NCBI RefSeq assembly: GCF_000517545.1 | Contig: NZ_BAIV01000013.1 | Location: forward strand, 84,042 to 148,041 | Length of the DNA stretch: 64,000 bases | Origin: Bacteroides reticulotermitis JCM 10512 | GTDB taxonomy: Bacteria; Bacteroidota; Bacteroidia; Bacteroidales; Bacteroidaceae | Direction of reading: 5' to 3' | Part shown: piece after piece, positions 52,447 to 62,935 of the stretch | Position numbering within the stretch: position 1 is the stretch's first letter | Layout: the number at the start of each line of letters is the position of its first letter | The notes under the pieces: model-generated | What the model was told of the DNA's origin: nothing | Seen by the model: only the letters and a program-made list of their open reading frames with translations | Databases searched by the model: none | Position numbers and translations under genes: made by a program

Positions 52447-53885
52447 ATGAAAAGATTGAATATATCCATTATATCTGTCAGTCTGATGATGTTGTTTGCA
52501 TCTTGTAGTGACTGGTTGACTGTAGAACCACAGGCTGTGACATCGAAAGATAAGATGTTTACTTCCGAACTGGGTTTCTCCAGTGCATTGGTTGGGCTCT
52601 ATCTGGAACTTCAGAATGTTTATTCTCCTACCAACTTTATGATGGGAGGAAGTACAGAGTATATGGCTAACAACTACCTGACAACGACGTCGGAAACGTC
52701 TGATTCGTACCTGTTTCATACGCATCGCTATACTTCAACCACGATTGATGCGAGCTTGGGAGCATTGTTCCTAAGTTACTATAAGATTATTGCTAATTGT
52801 AATATTCTGATCGACGCTTTGCAGGGGCAGAGCGTTGTTGAACCGGATGAGGCTGCTATTATTGAAGGTGAGGCTTTGGCTATTCGGGCTTACTGCCATT
52901 TCGAATTGCTGAGGTTATGGGGACCACCGCCCACGAAGATCGATGCTTCCAGAAAGTATTTACCGTATGTAACCACGGTGGCGACCTCTCCGTATGAATA
53001 TATCACGTATGATGCCTTTGTGCAGAAAGTAAAAGAGGAGTTCAACAAGGCTATTACGCTGATGGAGCCGGTCGATCCTATTACAGCCTATTCAAATGGT
53101 ACGTTGAATGCGAGTTATGCTACTATTTCGAAGTATCAGGCTATGTTCTGGTATAATCGTCAGAAGCGCTTCAATGTGTATGGCGTCAAAGCCTTCTTGC
53201 CCGTCTCTACTTGTGGACCGGTGATAAGGACAATGCCTATAAGGAGGCAAAAAGCATTGTGGACGTGAAGAATCCGGATGGCAATCCGAAGTTTACATTG
53301 GGAACTCAGTCGGATATAACGAACTCGGACTTTTTGTTCTATTCAGAACATTTGGTGGGCTTGGGCTTGACGGAATGGGTAGACAAGCAAGGTGCTTTCT
53401 CCGGGCGTTTCTCTGCCTACGTGAATTCGTATGCGAATATCAACTCTATGTTGTACGACAATCAGACGGATATGCGAATGAATCTGTTTACGTCGAGTTA
53501 CTCTTATTCTTTCGGAACGAGTGTATATGGAACTCGTAAATATTCGAAGTTTACGTCGACCGATTATAACAGTCCGAAGTCGATACCTTTAATTCGCCTA
53601 TCTGAGTTGTATCTTATTTTAATAGAAACAGCACCGCTGGAAGAAGCCAATCAATATTATAAAACGTTCCGCTCTTCACGCTCGGCATCTTACACCGCGC
53701 TGACCGAACCGACGCGAGTCAGGGAGGTTGAAAAGGAATACGTCCGAGAGTTCTTCTCGGAAGGGGGCCAGAGTTTCTTTATGTACAAACGCTTGAATGC
53801 AGCCTCTCTGTTACTCTCTAGCGAGGGCATGAGTGCCGATAAGTACGAGTTACCGATACCAACTGATGAAACAGGCGAATTTTAA
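52447..53885 (+). CDS. SusD-like lipoprotein of the ECF-controlled locus (frameshifted)
   Basis: A SusD/RagB lipoprotein of about 480 residues. The ATG at 52447 gives a good signal peptide with lipobox LFASCSD; an earlier ATG at 52423 overlaps the SusC stop and is less likely. Features include GEALAIRAYCHFELLRLWGPP and a C-terminal REFFSEGGQSFFMYKRLN box. The frame breaks near 53184, where VYG should continue into RQSLLARLYLWTGD after one added G. It partners the STN-SusC upstream. Confidence 0.87.
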
Positions 53886-53906
53886 ATAGTGAAAGGGAAA
53901 AGAACA

Positions 53907-54704
53907 ATGAAAACAATAAAATATCTATTATCTCTGTTGCTGGTAGTGAGTGTAGTGTCTTGTCAGCAAGTCGAAGTTCCGATTAACGAGCAAAATTCGT
54001 ATGTCAACTTCTATGATTCACTGAATCAATATAGAAGATGTATTCAGGCTCAATCGCTCAACTTCTATTATATGGATGATGCTGTTACGCGAGATACGGT
54101 CTGGTTTGATATAATCTCCTTTGCCAGTATACCTACACGGGATTATCAGGTCCAGATTTCCCAGCGGAAAATATCTTCGAATGTTATTCTGGATATGAAA
54201 GATGCCGAACCGGGTGTGCAGTATGTCTCGTTCGATAATCCGGCGGTTAAAGATTTGATGATACTCCATAAAGGAGCTTTGGTTGATGCTGTAGGCATTG
54301 TAGTGTTGCGTGATAAATCTTTGAAAGAAGAGGGCAGACGCATTGTGATGCGTATTGTAGACTCCAACGAAGTGAAAGCTTCCGATCAGCGAGAAGATAC
54401 CGACATTGATGTAGCCTACGTTGCCCTCTATGTGGCAGACTGCCTTACGCAGCCTACCAACTGGGATATGTGGTTCTTCCTCGGTACGTATGGTGCAGTA
54501 AAACATGACTTTGTAGTGAGGCACTCTAACGCCCATTGGGATTACGACTTTATCAATGGCTTGGACAGCAATACGAAAACTTATTACCTATATAAGTTCC
54601 GCAATGAATTGGCGGCAGAGAATGCTGAACGCGAGGCCAATGGCTTGGGAAAACTATCTGAAAAGGATGGTACGCCAATCGAGTTTCCACAAAATTATTA
54701 TTAA
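53907..54704 (+). CDS. DUF4843-type lipoprotein
   Basis: A 265-residue predicted surface lipoprotein (lipobox VVSCQQ). Beta-rich throughout, with the DUF4843-like pattern of an early YVNFYDSLNQY strand, a DTVWFDIISFAS strand and a C-terminal half containing WDMWFFLGTYGAVKHDFV. Proteins of this family are found after SusD in sigma/anti-sigma-controlled loci; their function is not known. The ATG at 53907 is chosen because it leads straight into the signal peptide. Confidence 0.75.
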   Translation: MKTIKYLLSLLLVVSVVSCQQVEVPINEQNSYVNFYDSLNQYRRCIQAQSLNFYYMDDAVTRDTVWFDIISFASIPTRDYQVQISQRKISSNVILDMKDAEPGVQYVSFDNPAVKDLMILHKGALVDAVGIVVLRDKSLKEEGRRIVMRIVDSNEVKASDQREDTDIDVAYVALYVADCLTQPTNWDMWFFLGTYGAVKHDFVVRHSNAHWDYDFINGLDSNTKTYYLYKFRNELAAENAEREANGLGKLSEKDGTPIEFPQNYY

Positions 54705-54736
54705 TAGTGTAGTCACCATTTTTATACTGAAACAGA

Positions 54737-56320
54737 ATGAAAAAGATTATATTTTATTTCATGGTATTGTCGCTGACTGCGGTTGCTACTTCGTGCAAAT
54801 ATGGCTTTGACGATACGTACAATGCGCTGCCTGATATTGAGATCGGCAATGTGGCCGAGACAGGTGTGGTACCCTCTCAACTATTTCTGGGCGAGGTCTT
54901 GAAAATCAGTCCGCAAATAACGTATGGGAGTGAACCTGCAGCTGAGTTTGGTTTCCGTTGGTACAAGCAATACAGCAATTCATTGAAATTGATCTCTGAA
55001 GATCCTGTATTGAACTACGCACTCGACAGCTTGGGAGTCTGGACGATACGTTTGGAAGTGACCAACAAAGTGACTCAGGTCACCGCTGCTTCAACCGTTA
55101 GCTTTACGGTAATCAGCCGAAGCGAGCGTGGCTGGTATATTTTGAAGGAAACCAGTAGCGGCAATACGGATATGGATTTAGTCCGAATGACTCAGGAAGG
55201 TGAAGTAGACGGAAACGAGTACAATTTATTGGCAAAGACCGGCAATGAATTGGCCGGTAAACCGGTTGGCTTGTCGTTCGTCTACAACTATAACTGGAAA
55301 GAACCGGGAACTTCTTATTTCACTTCGTATATATCGACCATTATGCCCATTAGTCAGAAGGGCTTAGCTACTTTCAGGATGAGAGATGAGTGGGTACTTG
55401 AAAGCAATAAAAAGATGTTTTTTGATGATAACGACGGTAATAACAACTCGTTGACCGGTGGAATCACTTCACCGATACAATCGCTTATCGTTAACAATCA
55501 TAAGGCTCATCTGATGGTACAGGGCATGCAGGCTTTTCTGCCGGTAATCCCCGGAGCCTATTCGCTCTCTTCCTATTTCACGATCACCGACGGAACCAAT
55601 CCTTATATGTTGGGATTTGATGAGCAGTCGCACTCCTTTGTGTTTATCACAGCCAGAGCGGCTTCGTTATCTACCTTCCCCGATGCCTATTTGCCGGAGA
55701 ACTATAAAATCTCTTCGAACAACATGAACGGTACCCTTTCATTTATGGAGAATACCGATGGTTCGCTCAACCCCGACACACTCTATCAGCAACGTGCTTA
55801 TGCGCTCTTTCATGAGACTACTCGGACAGATCGTTGTATTTTGCTGGGATTGGATTTAGCTCAGATCGACCCTTTGCAGTCAGAGTTTGGTGCAACCAAG
55901 TATAGTCCTATTATGTACGCGGATACCATCTCTTATGCTAGGGTGCCTGCTCTAAAAACCGCTACTCTTTTTGCTATGCATAAGAACTACCCACTGCTTT
56001 ACTTTGCTCAAGGTAATAAAGTGAGTAGCTACTTGATCGATAGCAAGATTGTGAATGACGGTATATTGGCTTATCCAACGGATGAAGAGGTCACTTATCT
56101 GCATTTCTATGAATGTCTTTATGATACCAACTTCCGAAATCTGCTTGTTGCAACCTACAATGCTACTGCCGGAACCTACAAAATATACCGTTATGTGGTA
56201 GCCGGTAATGACATCACCGAAGTCGGCAGTGCATTTACAGGAACGGGTCGAGTGAAGACGTTGATTTACGCATCTCCCAACTATTCGTATTGGAATAATA
56301 ATGTGTATCGTAATTATTAA
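54737..56320 (+). CDS. PKD-like surface lipoprotein
   Basis: A 527-residue lipoprotein (lipobox ATSCKY). The N-terminal part has immunoglobulin/PKD-like strands (FGFRWYKQYSNSLKLISED, VWTIRLEVTNKVTQ), and the larger C-terminal part has repeated beta strands with a GWYILKET start, suggestive of a propeller. Proteins of this 'PKD-like family' are common in the same place in SusC/D loci with thioredoxins. No enzymatic motif is seen; a ligand-binding role is the reasonable guess. Confidence 0.7.
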   Translation: MKKIIFYFMVLSLTAVATSCKYGFDDTYNALPDIEIGNVAETGVVPSQLFLGEVLKISPQITYGSEPAAEFGFRWYKQYSNSLKLISEDPVLNYALDSLGVWTIRLEVTNKVTQVTAASTVSFTVISRSERGWYILKETSSGNTDMDLVRMTQEGEVDGNEYNLLAKTGNELAGKPVGLSFVYNYNWKEPGTSYFTSYISTIMPISQKGLATFRMRDEWVLESNKKMFFDDNDGNNNSLTGGITSPIQSLIVNNHKAHLMVQGMQAFLPVIPGAYSLSSYFTITDGTNPYMLGFDEQSHSFVFITARAASLSTFPDAYLPENYKISSNNMNGTLSFMENTDGSLNPDTLYQQRAYALFHETTRTDRCILLGLDLAQIDPLQSEFGATKYSPIMYADTISYARVPALKTATLFAMHKNYPLLYFAQGNKVSSYLIDSKIVNDGILAYPTDEEVTYLHFYECLYDTNFRNLLVATYNATAGTYKIYRYVVAGNDITEVGSAFTGTGRVKTLIYASPNYSYWNNNVYRNY

Positions 56321-56327
56321 TAATAAA

Positions 56328-56852
56328 ATGATGAAATCAATCTTTAAAACGCTTTTATTACTCTCTTTTCTGGCAACGAGTATTGGCTCTTTGGCACAAA
56401 GTAACGACCTGCCTCCATCAAGTCCCAAAGACCTGAAAGATGGGCAGAAGGCTCCTGACGCTATTCTCAAAGATTCTCTCTCTCAAGAGATATCCATTGC
56501 TTCATTCTTGGGTAAGTATGTTTTTATCGATGTTTGGCATTCGCGTTGCAGCCCTTGCCTTAAACAGATTCCTTTTCTGAAAGATTTGGAAAAAGAGATG
56601 GAAGGTGAAAATATAGTTTTTCTGAGTGTCAATTGCGACTCTCAGGAGTTTCGTTGGCGAGGAATGAGGGATATGTACCCTGGCCTGTCGTTATGGGATC
56701 AAGACGGATCATTCTGCGGGAAGTATAATGTGATATATAGTCCCCGTTTCATTCTGATTGACCCGGAAGGTAAGATCGCGAAAGCGTTTATGCCTCAACC
56801 CTCCAAGCCTGAAGCCTTGGAATATCTAAAGACTTTATTCAACAAGAACTAA
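56328..56852 (+). CDS. Exported TlpA-like thioredoxin-fold protein
   Basis: A 174-residue exported thioredoxin-like protein. The signal peptide ends near GSLAQSN. The redox motif is CSPC in DVWHSRCSPCLKQ, an unusual WHSRC version of the WCxxC site, and the cis-Pro region is IYSPRFILID. It should act in the periplasm as a thiol-disulfide exchanger. It is first of three thioredoxin-fold genes here and starts 7 bp after the PKD-like gene. Confidence 0.83.
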   Translation: MMKSIFKTLLLLSFLATSIGSLAQSNDLPPSSPKDLKDGQKAPDAILKDSLSQEISIASFLGKYVFIDVWHSRCSPCLKQIPFLKDLEKEMEGENIVFLSVNCDSQEFRWRGMRDMYPGLSLWDQDGSFCGKYNVIYSPRFILIDPEGKIAKAFMPQPSKPEALEYLKTLFNKN

Positions 56853-56877
56853 TATGATAAATTAAAAATTTTAAAAG

Positions 56878-58011
56878 ATGAAATTAATAAAATTAAGTGT
56901 ATTGGCTGCTACAACCCTGTGTACCCTCAATCTGATGGCGCAAGAAACCGATTGTACAGTTATAGCTCAGAGTAAGAATACCGATTCTACCGATATGCTT
57001 TACGTAGCCTATAAAAATAGACCGGGTTCTATGAAATTCGACTCGGTGGCTTTTGTTAAAGGTAAATGCGAATTAGCCATTCACGTTCCCTTTGTTCAAC
57101 GCGCCATGGCTTATGTGGTTAAGGCTAATTCGGGCTTTTTAAGAAAGCCGATCACAGAAAAGGGCATTAGCTTCTATACGGAGCAAGGTAAAGTACTGTT
57201 GGAGATTGGAGAAAATCCGTTGGATACAAAGCGTAGCGGTACTGCGTTGAATAATGACTTTCAAGCTTATTCGGATGTCATCGCCCCTTTTAAAAAGAAA
57301 GAATCTTTGATGGAAGAAGAGTTCACCGCTGCGAAGAACAGCAATGATCAGGCTAAAATGACTCAATTGCAACAGGACTACCAAACGCTGAATGAGGAGA
57401 AAGGAAAGGCTGAACGGAATTTCTTCGACACACATCTCGATTCGCAAATTTCGCTTGATTGGATGGAACAAACAATTGATATTGCCAATCGCAAGAGCGA
57501 AGCTCAGGCTATGTACAAACAACTTAGCCAACGGGTTCGTGAAAGCGATGCGGGAAAACGTTATGGTATGAAGATTGAGTCTACACAGACTGTTGAGATT
57601 GGCAACGTTGCGCCCGATTTCACAGCCCGGACTCCGGGTGGCGAAGAAATTTCACTGAGTTCTTATCGCGGCAAATATGTGTTCGTCGATTTCTGGGCTT
57701 CTTGGTGTGCTCCTTGCCGTCATGAAAATCCGAATGTTGTTAAAGCCTACGCTACATACAAATCGGATAAGTTTGATATTCTGGGTGTGTCACTCGATCA
57801 GGATAAAGCGGCTTGGGAGAATGCAATCTCTAAAGATGGCTTAACTTGGAAGCAAGTATCCGACTTGATGGGCTGGCAGAGTATGCTGGCTATGTCTTAT
57901 GCGATCCGTGCCATCCCCGCTAACTTCTTGATTGATCCTCAGGGTAAGATTATTGCTCGCGATCTTCGGGGAGATGCTTTAGAAAAGAAACTTAGCGAAG
58001 TCTTGAAATAG
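56878..58011 (+). CDS. DUF4369-thioredoxin (TlpA/AhpC-like) protein
   Basis: A 377-residue exported protein. N-terminal DUF4369-like sandwich (about 25-130), a charged helical linker (FKKKESLMEEEFTAAKN), then a thioredoxin/AhpC-TSA domain with DFWASWCAPCRHENP and the cis-Pro loop IRAIPANFLID. It probably reduces disulfides in the periplasm or at the outer membrane. It precedes a trypsin-like protease by 7 bp. Confidence 0.87.
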   Translation: MKLIKLSVLAATTLCTLNLMAQETDCTVIAQSKNTDSTDMLYVAYKNRPGSMKFDSVAFVKGKCELAIHVPFVQRAMAYVVKANSGFLRKPITEKGISFYTEQGKVLLEIGENPLDTKRSGTALNNDFQAYSDVIAPFKKKESLMEEEFTAAKNSNDQAKMTQLQQDYQTLNEEKGKAERNFFDTHLDSQISLDWMEQTIDIANRKSEAQAMYKQLSQRVRESDAGKRYGMKIESTQTVEIGNVAPDFTARTPGGEEISLSSYRGKYVFVDFWASWCAPCRHENPNVVKAYATYKSDKFDILGVSLDQDKAAWENAISKDGLTWKQVSDLMGWQSMLAMSYAIRAIPANFLIDPQGKIIARDLRGDALEKKLSEVLK

Positions 58012-58018
58012 TCTGCCC

Positions 58019-58906
58019 ATGAGTCGAAACAAATTAATTTGGGGGTTGCTGTTGTGGATACCTTTCATAGGTGTGTCGGGACAAAATGTAACCTATCGCA
58101 ACTTTGATAGTTTTGAAAAGGAGACGCTCCGCACGCTTAAAGAGAGCGGAGCGACCTCCACTTTTAATTCGATGCATAACCTGAAACGCCAGACTTTGCA
58201 GACAAAGGCTAATTCCATTGTTCCCGTTACATTGAAGGCTGCCAATAAAAAAACGATTTCAGGTGAGAAGCTGGTTGCCGAGCGTAGCGAGGGAATCTTT
58301 GTTGTGTCTCGTTATGCACCGAAAATGGTTCGTGACGAACAGGTAGTTGCCGGTGCTTCGGCAGTCGTATTGTCGGAAGATGGTATCTGTGTATCGAACT
58401 ATCATGTTTTCGAGCCGGTGATTGATACGACAAGAGTACTTACACCACTCGATAGTATCTTTTTTGTAGCTGCTAAAAGTGGTAAGATTTATCCCATCAC
58501 GGAAGTACTGTCATACAACGCAACGTCCGACTTAGCTATATTCAAGATCGATCCGAAAGGGGATAAACTAACAGTTACTCCTGTCGGACAGGATCTTCCG
58601 GCCGGTGCTAATATTCATGCGCTGACTCATGTTTACGGTCATCTCTTTTACTATTCTAAAGGAGTTGTTGCCCGTAATTTATGTACCAGTGAGCTCAATG
58701 CGGACACCAATCGTTCGGATATTACGGCCGATTACTGTAAAGGTTCGAGTGGGGGGCCGCTGTTTGACGACTGTGGCAATCTGGTGGGCATTGTCTCGAC
58801 CACTCAGTCGATCTATTACAATGAGCAGTCGCAAACAGATCTTCAAATGGTAGTTAAAACAATCATTCCCATCTCTTCGGTGCTCAGACTTTTAAAGCAA
58901 CAGTAA
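58019..58906 (+). CDS. Exported trypsin-like serine protease (S1 family)
   Basis: A 295-residue protease with a signal peptide (GVSGQNV) and the chymotrypsin-fold triad: His in CVSNYHVFEP, Asp in NATSDLAIFKI and Ser in CKGSSGGPLFDDCG. There is no PDZ domain, so it is not a full DegP. A basic N-terminal region (about 25-85) precedes the catalytic part and may be a propeptide. It sits between two thioredoxin-fold genes in an apparent operon with SusC/D, which hints at a protein or peptide substrate for the locus. Confidence 0.82.
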   Translation: MSRNKLIWGLLLWIPFIGVSGQNVTYRNFDSFEKETLRTLKESGATSTFNSMHNLKRQTLQTKANSIVPVTLKAANKKTISGEKLVAERSEGIFVVSRYAPKMVRDEQVVAGASAVVLSEDGICVSNYHVFEPVIDTTRVLTPLDSIFFVAAKSGKIYPITEVLSYNATSDLAIFKIDPKGDKLTVTPVGQDLPAGANIHALTHVYGHLFYYSKGVVARNLCTSELNADTNRSDITADYCKGSSGGPLFDDCGNLVGIVSTTQSIYYNEQSQTDLQMVVKTIIPISSVLRLLKQQ

Positions 58907-58927
58907 GAGATGCTTAATAATATAACA

Positions 58928-60100
58928 ATGAACAAACTAATTATATTGGTAGCCGCATTTGTGTTGCCATTATCCGTCAACGCACAGACAGCAAAGAAAA
59001 AGCCGCAACAGGCTACAGTGAAAACAACCGCTAAAGCCGCTACACCCAAAGCGGATAAGATTCAAGCCGGGTATACACTTACAGGAGTTATTGAAAAGGC
59101 TAAAGATGGTGATAAGGTCTTCTTGGCTATGATGCAGGGCGATTACAACTTCGCGACGCTCGACTCTACCACCATCAAAAATGGCAAATACTTCTTTAAA
59201 GGTCAGCAAAAGCAGCCTGTTAAACGTATGGTAGTGGCTGAGGTCGGAGAAGAATTTATCGGGTCTTCCGACTTCATACTCGGAAATACGGATGTTACGG
59301 TTGATATCAAGTTGGATAACAGCTGTGTGATTAACGGCGGCCCGGATAATACACTTTGGCAAGCATACAATGAAGAGAACACGAAGGCCAATAAAGAAAT
59401 TGAATCTCAGTGGCTTCTTGCACGCGATACAACTAAAACGGATGCTGAGCGCAAGGCTGCTGCCGATCAATTTGCTAACTGGGAAAAGGGGCGTATTGCC
59501 TATCATGCCCAATACATCTTAGATCATATCCCCTCGGGTGTGAGCAGCATCTTATTTGAACAGGTTCGTTCTAACTTCGACGGGGCTACTATGGATAAGA
59601 TATTGGCTCGCATGAAAGAGCAGTGTCCCGAGGATGAAGTCTATCTGGCAGTATTGAAGCAATATGAGCAAAGTAAGAAGACCGAAGTAGGTAAGCCGTA
59701 CATTGACATCGCTTTGAATGATCCTGATGGCAAACTCATTAAGGTATCCGATGTCGTAGCTAAGAATAAGGTGACAATGATTGATTTCTGGGCTTCTTGG
59801 TGTGGACCCTGTCGCCGTGTAATGCCCGATGTGGTGAAAGCCTATAATAAATATAAGGATAAAGGTTTTGCTATTGTCGGCATTTCGCTCGACAACAATG
59901 CGGAAGCCTGGAAGGCGGCCATTAAGCAACTCGGTATGACGTGGCCGCAACTATCTGATCTCAAAGGTTGGCAGAGTGAGGCCGCTTCCCTTTATAATGT
60001 CAGAGCTATTCCGGCAACGATCTTTATCGATCAATCGGGGAATATTATGGGCCGGGAATTCAGTGTGGACTTAGAAACAATGCTCGACGCTGTGTTGTAA
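58928..60100 (+). CDS. DUF4369-thioredoxin (TlpA-like) protein
   Basis: A 390-residue exported protein of the same design as the one at 56878: signal peptide (VNAQTAK), a Lys/Ala/Thr-rich linker, a DUF4369-like sandwich (LTGVIEKAKDGDKVFLAMM), a helical part and a thioredoxin domain with DFWASWCGPCRRVMP and cis-Pro in VRAIPATIFID. The ATG at 58928 is preferred over 58910 because it starts the signal peptide. It is last gene of the sigma-controlled operon and is followed by a terminator. Confidence 0.87.
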   Translation: MNKLIILVAAFVLPLSVNAQTAKKKPQQATVKTTAKAATPKADKIQAGYTLTGVIEKAKDGDKVFLAMMQGDYNFATLDSTTIKNGKYFFKGQQKQPVKRMVVAEVGEEFIGSSDFILGNTDVTVDIKLDNSCVINGGPDNTLWQAYNEENTKANKEIESQWLLARDTTKTDAERKAAADQFANWEKGRIAYHAQYILDHIPSGVSSILFEQVRSNFDGATMDKILARMKEQCPEDEVYLAVLKQYEQSKKTEVGKPYIDIALNDPDGKLIKVSDVVAKNKVTMIDFWASWCGPCRRVMPDVVKAYNKYKDKGFAIVGISLDNNAEAWKAAIKQLGMTWPQLSDLKGWQSEAASLYNVRAIPATIFIDQSGNIMGREFSVDLETMLDAVL

Positions 60101-60136
60101 TAAAGAACTCTACTCTCTCTTGAAGTTTATATGACA

Positions 60137-60180
60137 GTTGCTCTATCAGACATATTATATATATGGCTTGATAGAGCAAC
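60137..60180. terminator. Bidirectional terminator between thioredoxin gene and second GH115
   Basis: Perfect 12-pair stem GTTGCTCTATCA (60137) with TGATAGAGCAAC (60169-60180), 20-base loop, located between two converging genes. Confidence 0.8.
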
Positions 60181-60209
60181 TTAATTTATTCCGAGTTACA
60201 TATCGCACT

Positions 60210-62678
60210 TTATTTCTTTCGTGTTTCCGGTGCTCCTAAATAGCTGGGTTTTAATCCACCGGTATCTATCAGAATCTTTTCGATAACAATCCCATGATCT
60301 AACGGGCGGATGCGAAGTGTCCGTTTACCGCTCTTACCTAACTGATGGATCGAACCGGATTCGATGATGGGATTTGCCTGCCACTTGCCTATCTCTCCAT
60401 TATAGTGGCCGTTGAAGTTGATGACTTGCTCCGCTCCGTTATCAAAACTGATCGCGTAACTCAGTCCTTTGTTATCATTGAAATTAAGAGTCGGAGCGAG
60501 CAGTAAGATTACATTTACCTCTCCGGTAGCTTGCATCTCGATATCATATTCCAGAGACATCTTATCCGGCTTTTGGGTAACAGGAAGCGTGGTGATGCCC
60601 GACAATGTTTTCCCAAAATCAGGGATTATGCTCCAGAACGTTTCCCCTTGAGCAGTTGCACGGCTGAAATGTTCGGCTTCTATCGACACATAACCGTTTA
60701 CTTCTTCAAATTGATAAACGACCGATGTTTCCGGTATGCGGACGATTGAGGGCATCGTTTGTTTATCAGGGTTATTCCATGAGGTATATCCGATGTGTAC
60801 CTGGCTCATCAGGTGATTCCACTTCCCATTTGAGATTCTTTGATGGTAATAGTCAGCCAAGACCGAGTCGCGTTGGTAGCAGCTGACTACCTTATCTGCC
60901 CAATCGTTGGCTTCGGGGTTGTTTAGAGATGCCATTTCCTGATTCTTCGTCTGTGCATAATACATATTGTATAAGTTGGCACATGCCTGAACCGGGAATG
61001 CAATCAACTGATCGTAGGTGGCTTTATAAATCTCCGGTAAGAGGAAACCGAGTCTCAGAGCATCCAAAGCCAATGCATTATAGTCATTGACTACTTGTTC
61101 CCATTCTCCGTAGTTGAAACTATACGTCTGGGCATTTAGCAATTCGGGTGTGATCCGGCGGTTGTATTTGGCATAAGTAGCAATATACGAGCTGCTTCTT
61201 TGGCATGCGATTCGCCCAGCTGCTGTGCACAGAACCTTTCTGTATGCTGTTGTAAATTACCGGCATTGAACTGCTCCGGATCCCACGCCATATCGAGGAA
61301 AAAGGAGATGGGGTATTCCATTGGTTTCAAATCACCTACATTGACGACCCATAATTTGCGAACTCCGTGTGCGTAAGTCAGATTCATTTGCTCCCAGATA
61401 CGTGGTATAGCTGATATTCATCCATTTTGAGTTGCGTGGAGCACCTACATAGTCAAAGTGATAATACATGCCATATCCTCCGGAACGAGGTTTCTCTTGT
61501 AGGTTGGGTAGTTTGCGTACATTTCCCCAATTGTCGTCACATAGCAGTAAAGTCACATCGTCAGGTACTCGCATCCCTTTATCGTAATAGTCCTGTACCT
61601 CTTTATAGAGTGCCCATACTTGGGGTGTTTCTTTCGCTTCCTTACCCGTTGTCTTCTCAATAATACGCCGTTGTTCTTTGACTATTTTTTCTAGTAAAGC
61701 AATATTAGCCCCTTCGCCCATTGGCTCATCTCCATCGCCACGCATCCCGATTGTTAAGACCGACTCCCAGTCTTTGGCGCGCTCCAAGCCGGAAGTCCAG
61801 AAGTTACGCAGCTCTGTGGCATTATGCTTGTAGTCCCACTCGCCTTTACCCCGACGCTTCCAGTCTTGTTGGGCTAGAGCCATGGGCTCGTGATGAGAAG
61901 TACCCATAACGATTCCCATGGTGTTAGCCAAAACTCCATTCTGCGGATCGTCGTCATAGAACGCACTTCCCCACATAGCAGGCCACATAAAGTTACCCTT
62001 TAAACGTAATACCAATTCAAAAACCTGTTTATAAAACTTGCTATTAAAGCCACCGAACTTCTCCCGTGCCCAGTTACCCAGACATGGCCATTCATCATTG
62101 ATGAAAATACCTCGGTATTCCACTTTGGGTTCGCCATCCGTATAAACGCCCGGCTGTATATATACATTTTGCTGTTGAACGACCGGCACATCTGCCCACC
62201 AATACCAGGGAGAAACACCGAGCTGTTTGGATAACTCGTAAATGCCGTAGATCGTGCCTCGCTTATCGCTACCCGCAATTACTACCGCTTCATCTACCCC
62301 TTCAATCGGATTGGCTATGGTTTGCAGGATATACTTTTCATTTTTCCCTTCCAGTTCGTCTTTTGGCAGTTTACCATTCTGAAATAATTGTTGAATCAAC
62401 GGGGTGGAGAAGCTACCTATCAGAAGGAAGCGTCTCTTATCGGGGTTTGTACGAATGGCGGGCATCGTACCACATACCCGGGAAATGTCTTGCTGTAAAT
62501 TATCAATTGCCATTCGAACTCCTTCATCCTCATTGGCATCTAGGAGGATTGAGGTGGGTTCGCCCTTCTCTATAAGCCGAAAGCACCCGGACGATGGAGC
62601 TAAAGATACAAATGTGTCTGTGGCAGATACACTGAAACTGATCATTAAAAGATAACAAAATAGAAATACCTGTTTCAT
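60210..62678 (-). CDS. Second GH115 alpha-glucuronidase (two frameshifts)
   Basis: A family 115 protein of about 823 residues, paralogue of the one at 39009-41547: GTIYGIYELSKQLGVSPWYW, FINDEWPCLGNW, GTSHHEPMALAQ and MRGDGDEPMGEG are shared landmarks. A C-terminal binding sandwich follows (VSIEAEHFSRAT). Breaks near 61405 (one base gained; NIS to PRIWEQMNLT) and near 61187 (one base lost; AARI to ATYAKYNRR) are repaired by single-base edits. Two GH115 enzymes in one regulon suggest different preferences for terminal versus internal, or methylated versus plain, glucuronic acid. Confidence 0.86.
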
Positions 62679-62724
62679 GGTCTGTGATTTATAATAGTTA
62701 ATTATCGATTATTCTCTTTACGGG

Positions 62725-62832
62725 CAAAGGTGGGGCATCCTCTATCGAAAGAGTCGGATAATTGCTTCTATTCCATTGTCTGATGTAACTACCGCTATCT
62801 CATACGTTTCATATTGCTTTCTTTTTGTTACA
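62725..62832 (-). promoter_or_regulatory. Promoter with 21-bp-phased operator for the second GH115
   Basis: Minus strand: TGTAAC from 62832, TGAAAC from 62811, AGTTAC from 62790 and a weak AGAAGC from 62769, each 21 bp apart. CACCTTTG (62732-62725, one mismatch to TAnnTTTG) lies 37 bp on. This places the gene under the same regulator as the main PUL. Confidence 0.65.
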
Positions 62833-62935
62833 TTCCGGAAAAAGGGTGATGAAACATGGAAAAAAGTTCTTTTCCGATTTGTTTTATCCAGAGAAACTAC
62901 ACTATTTTGCAAGAATGAATCAGAAAGAGAATACT

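Noticed and set aside
53889..53906. Upstream GTG start for the DUF4843 lipoprotein
   Set aside because: It adds charged residues before the signal peptide; the ATG at 53907 gives a normal lipoprotein leader.
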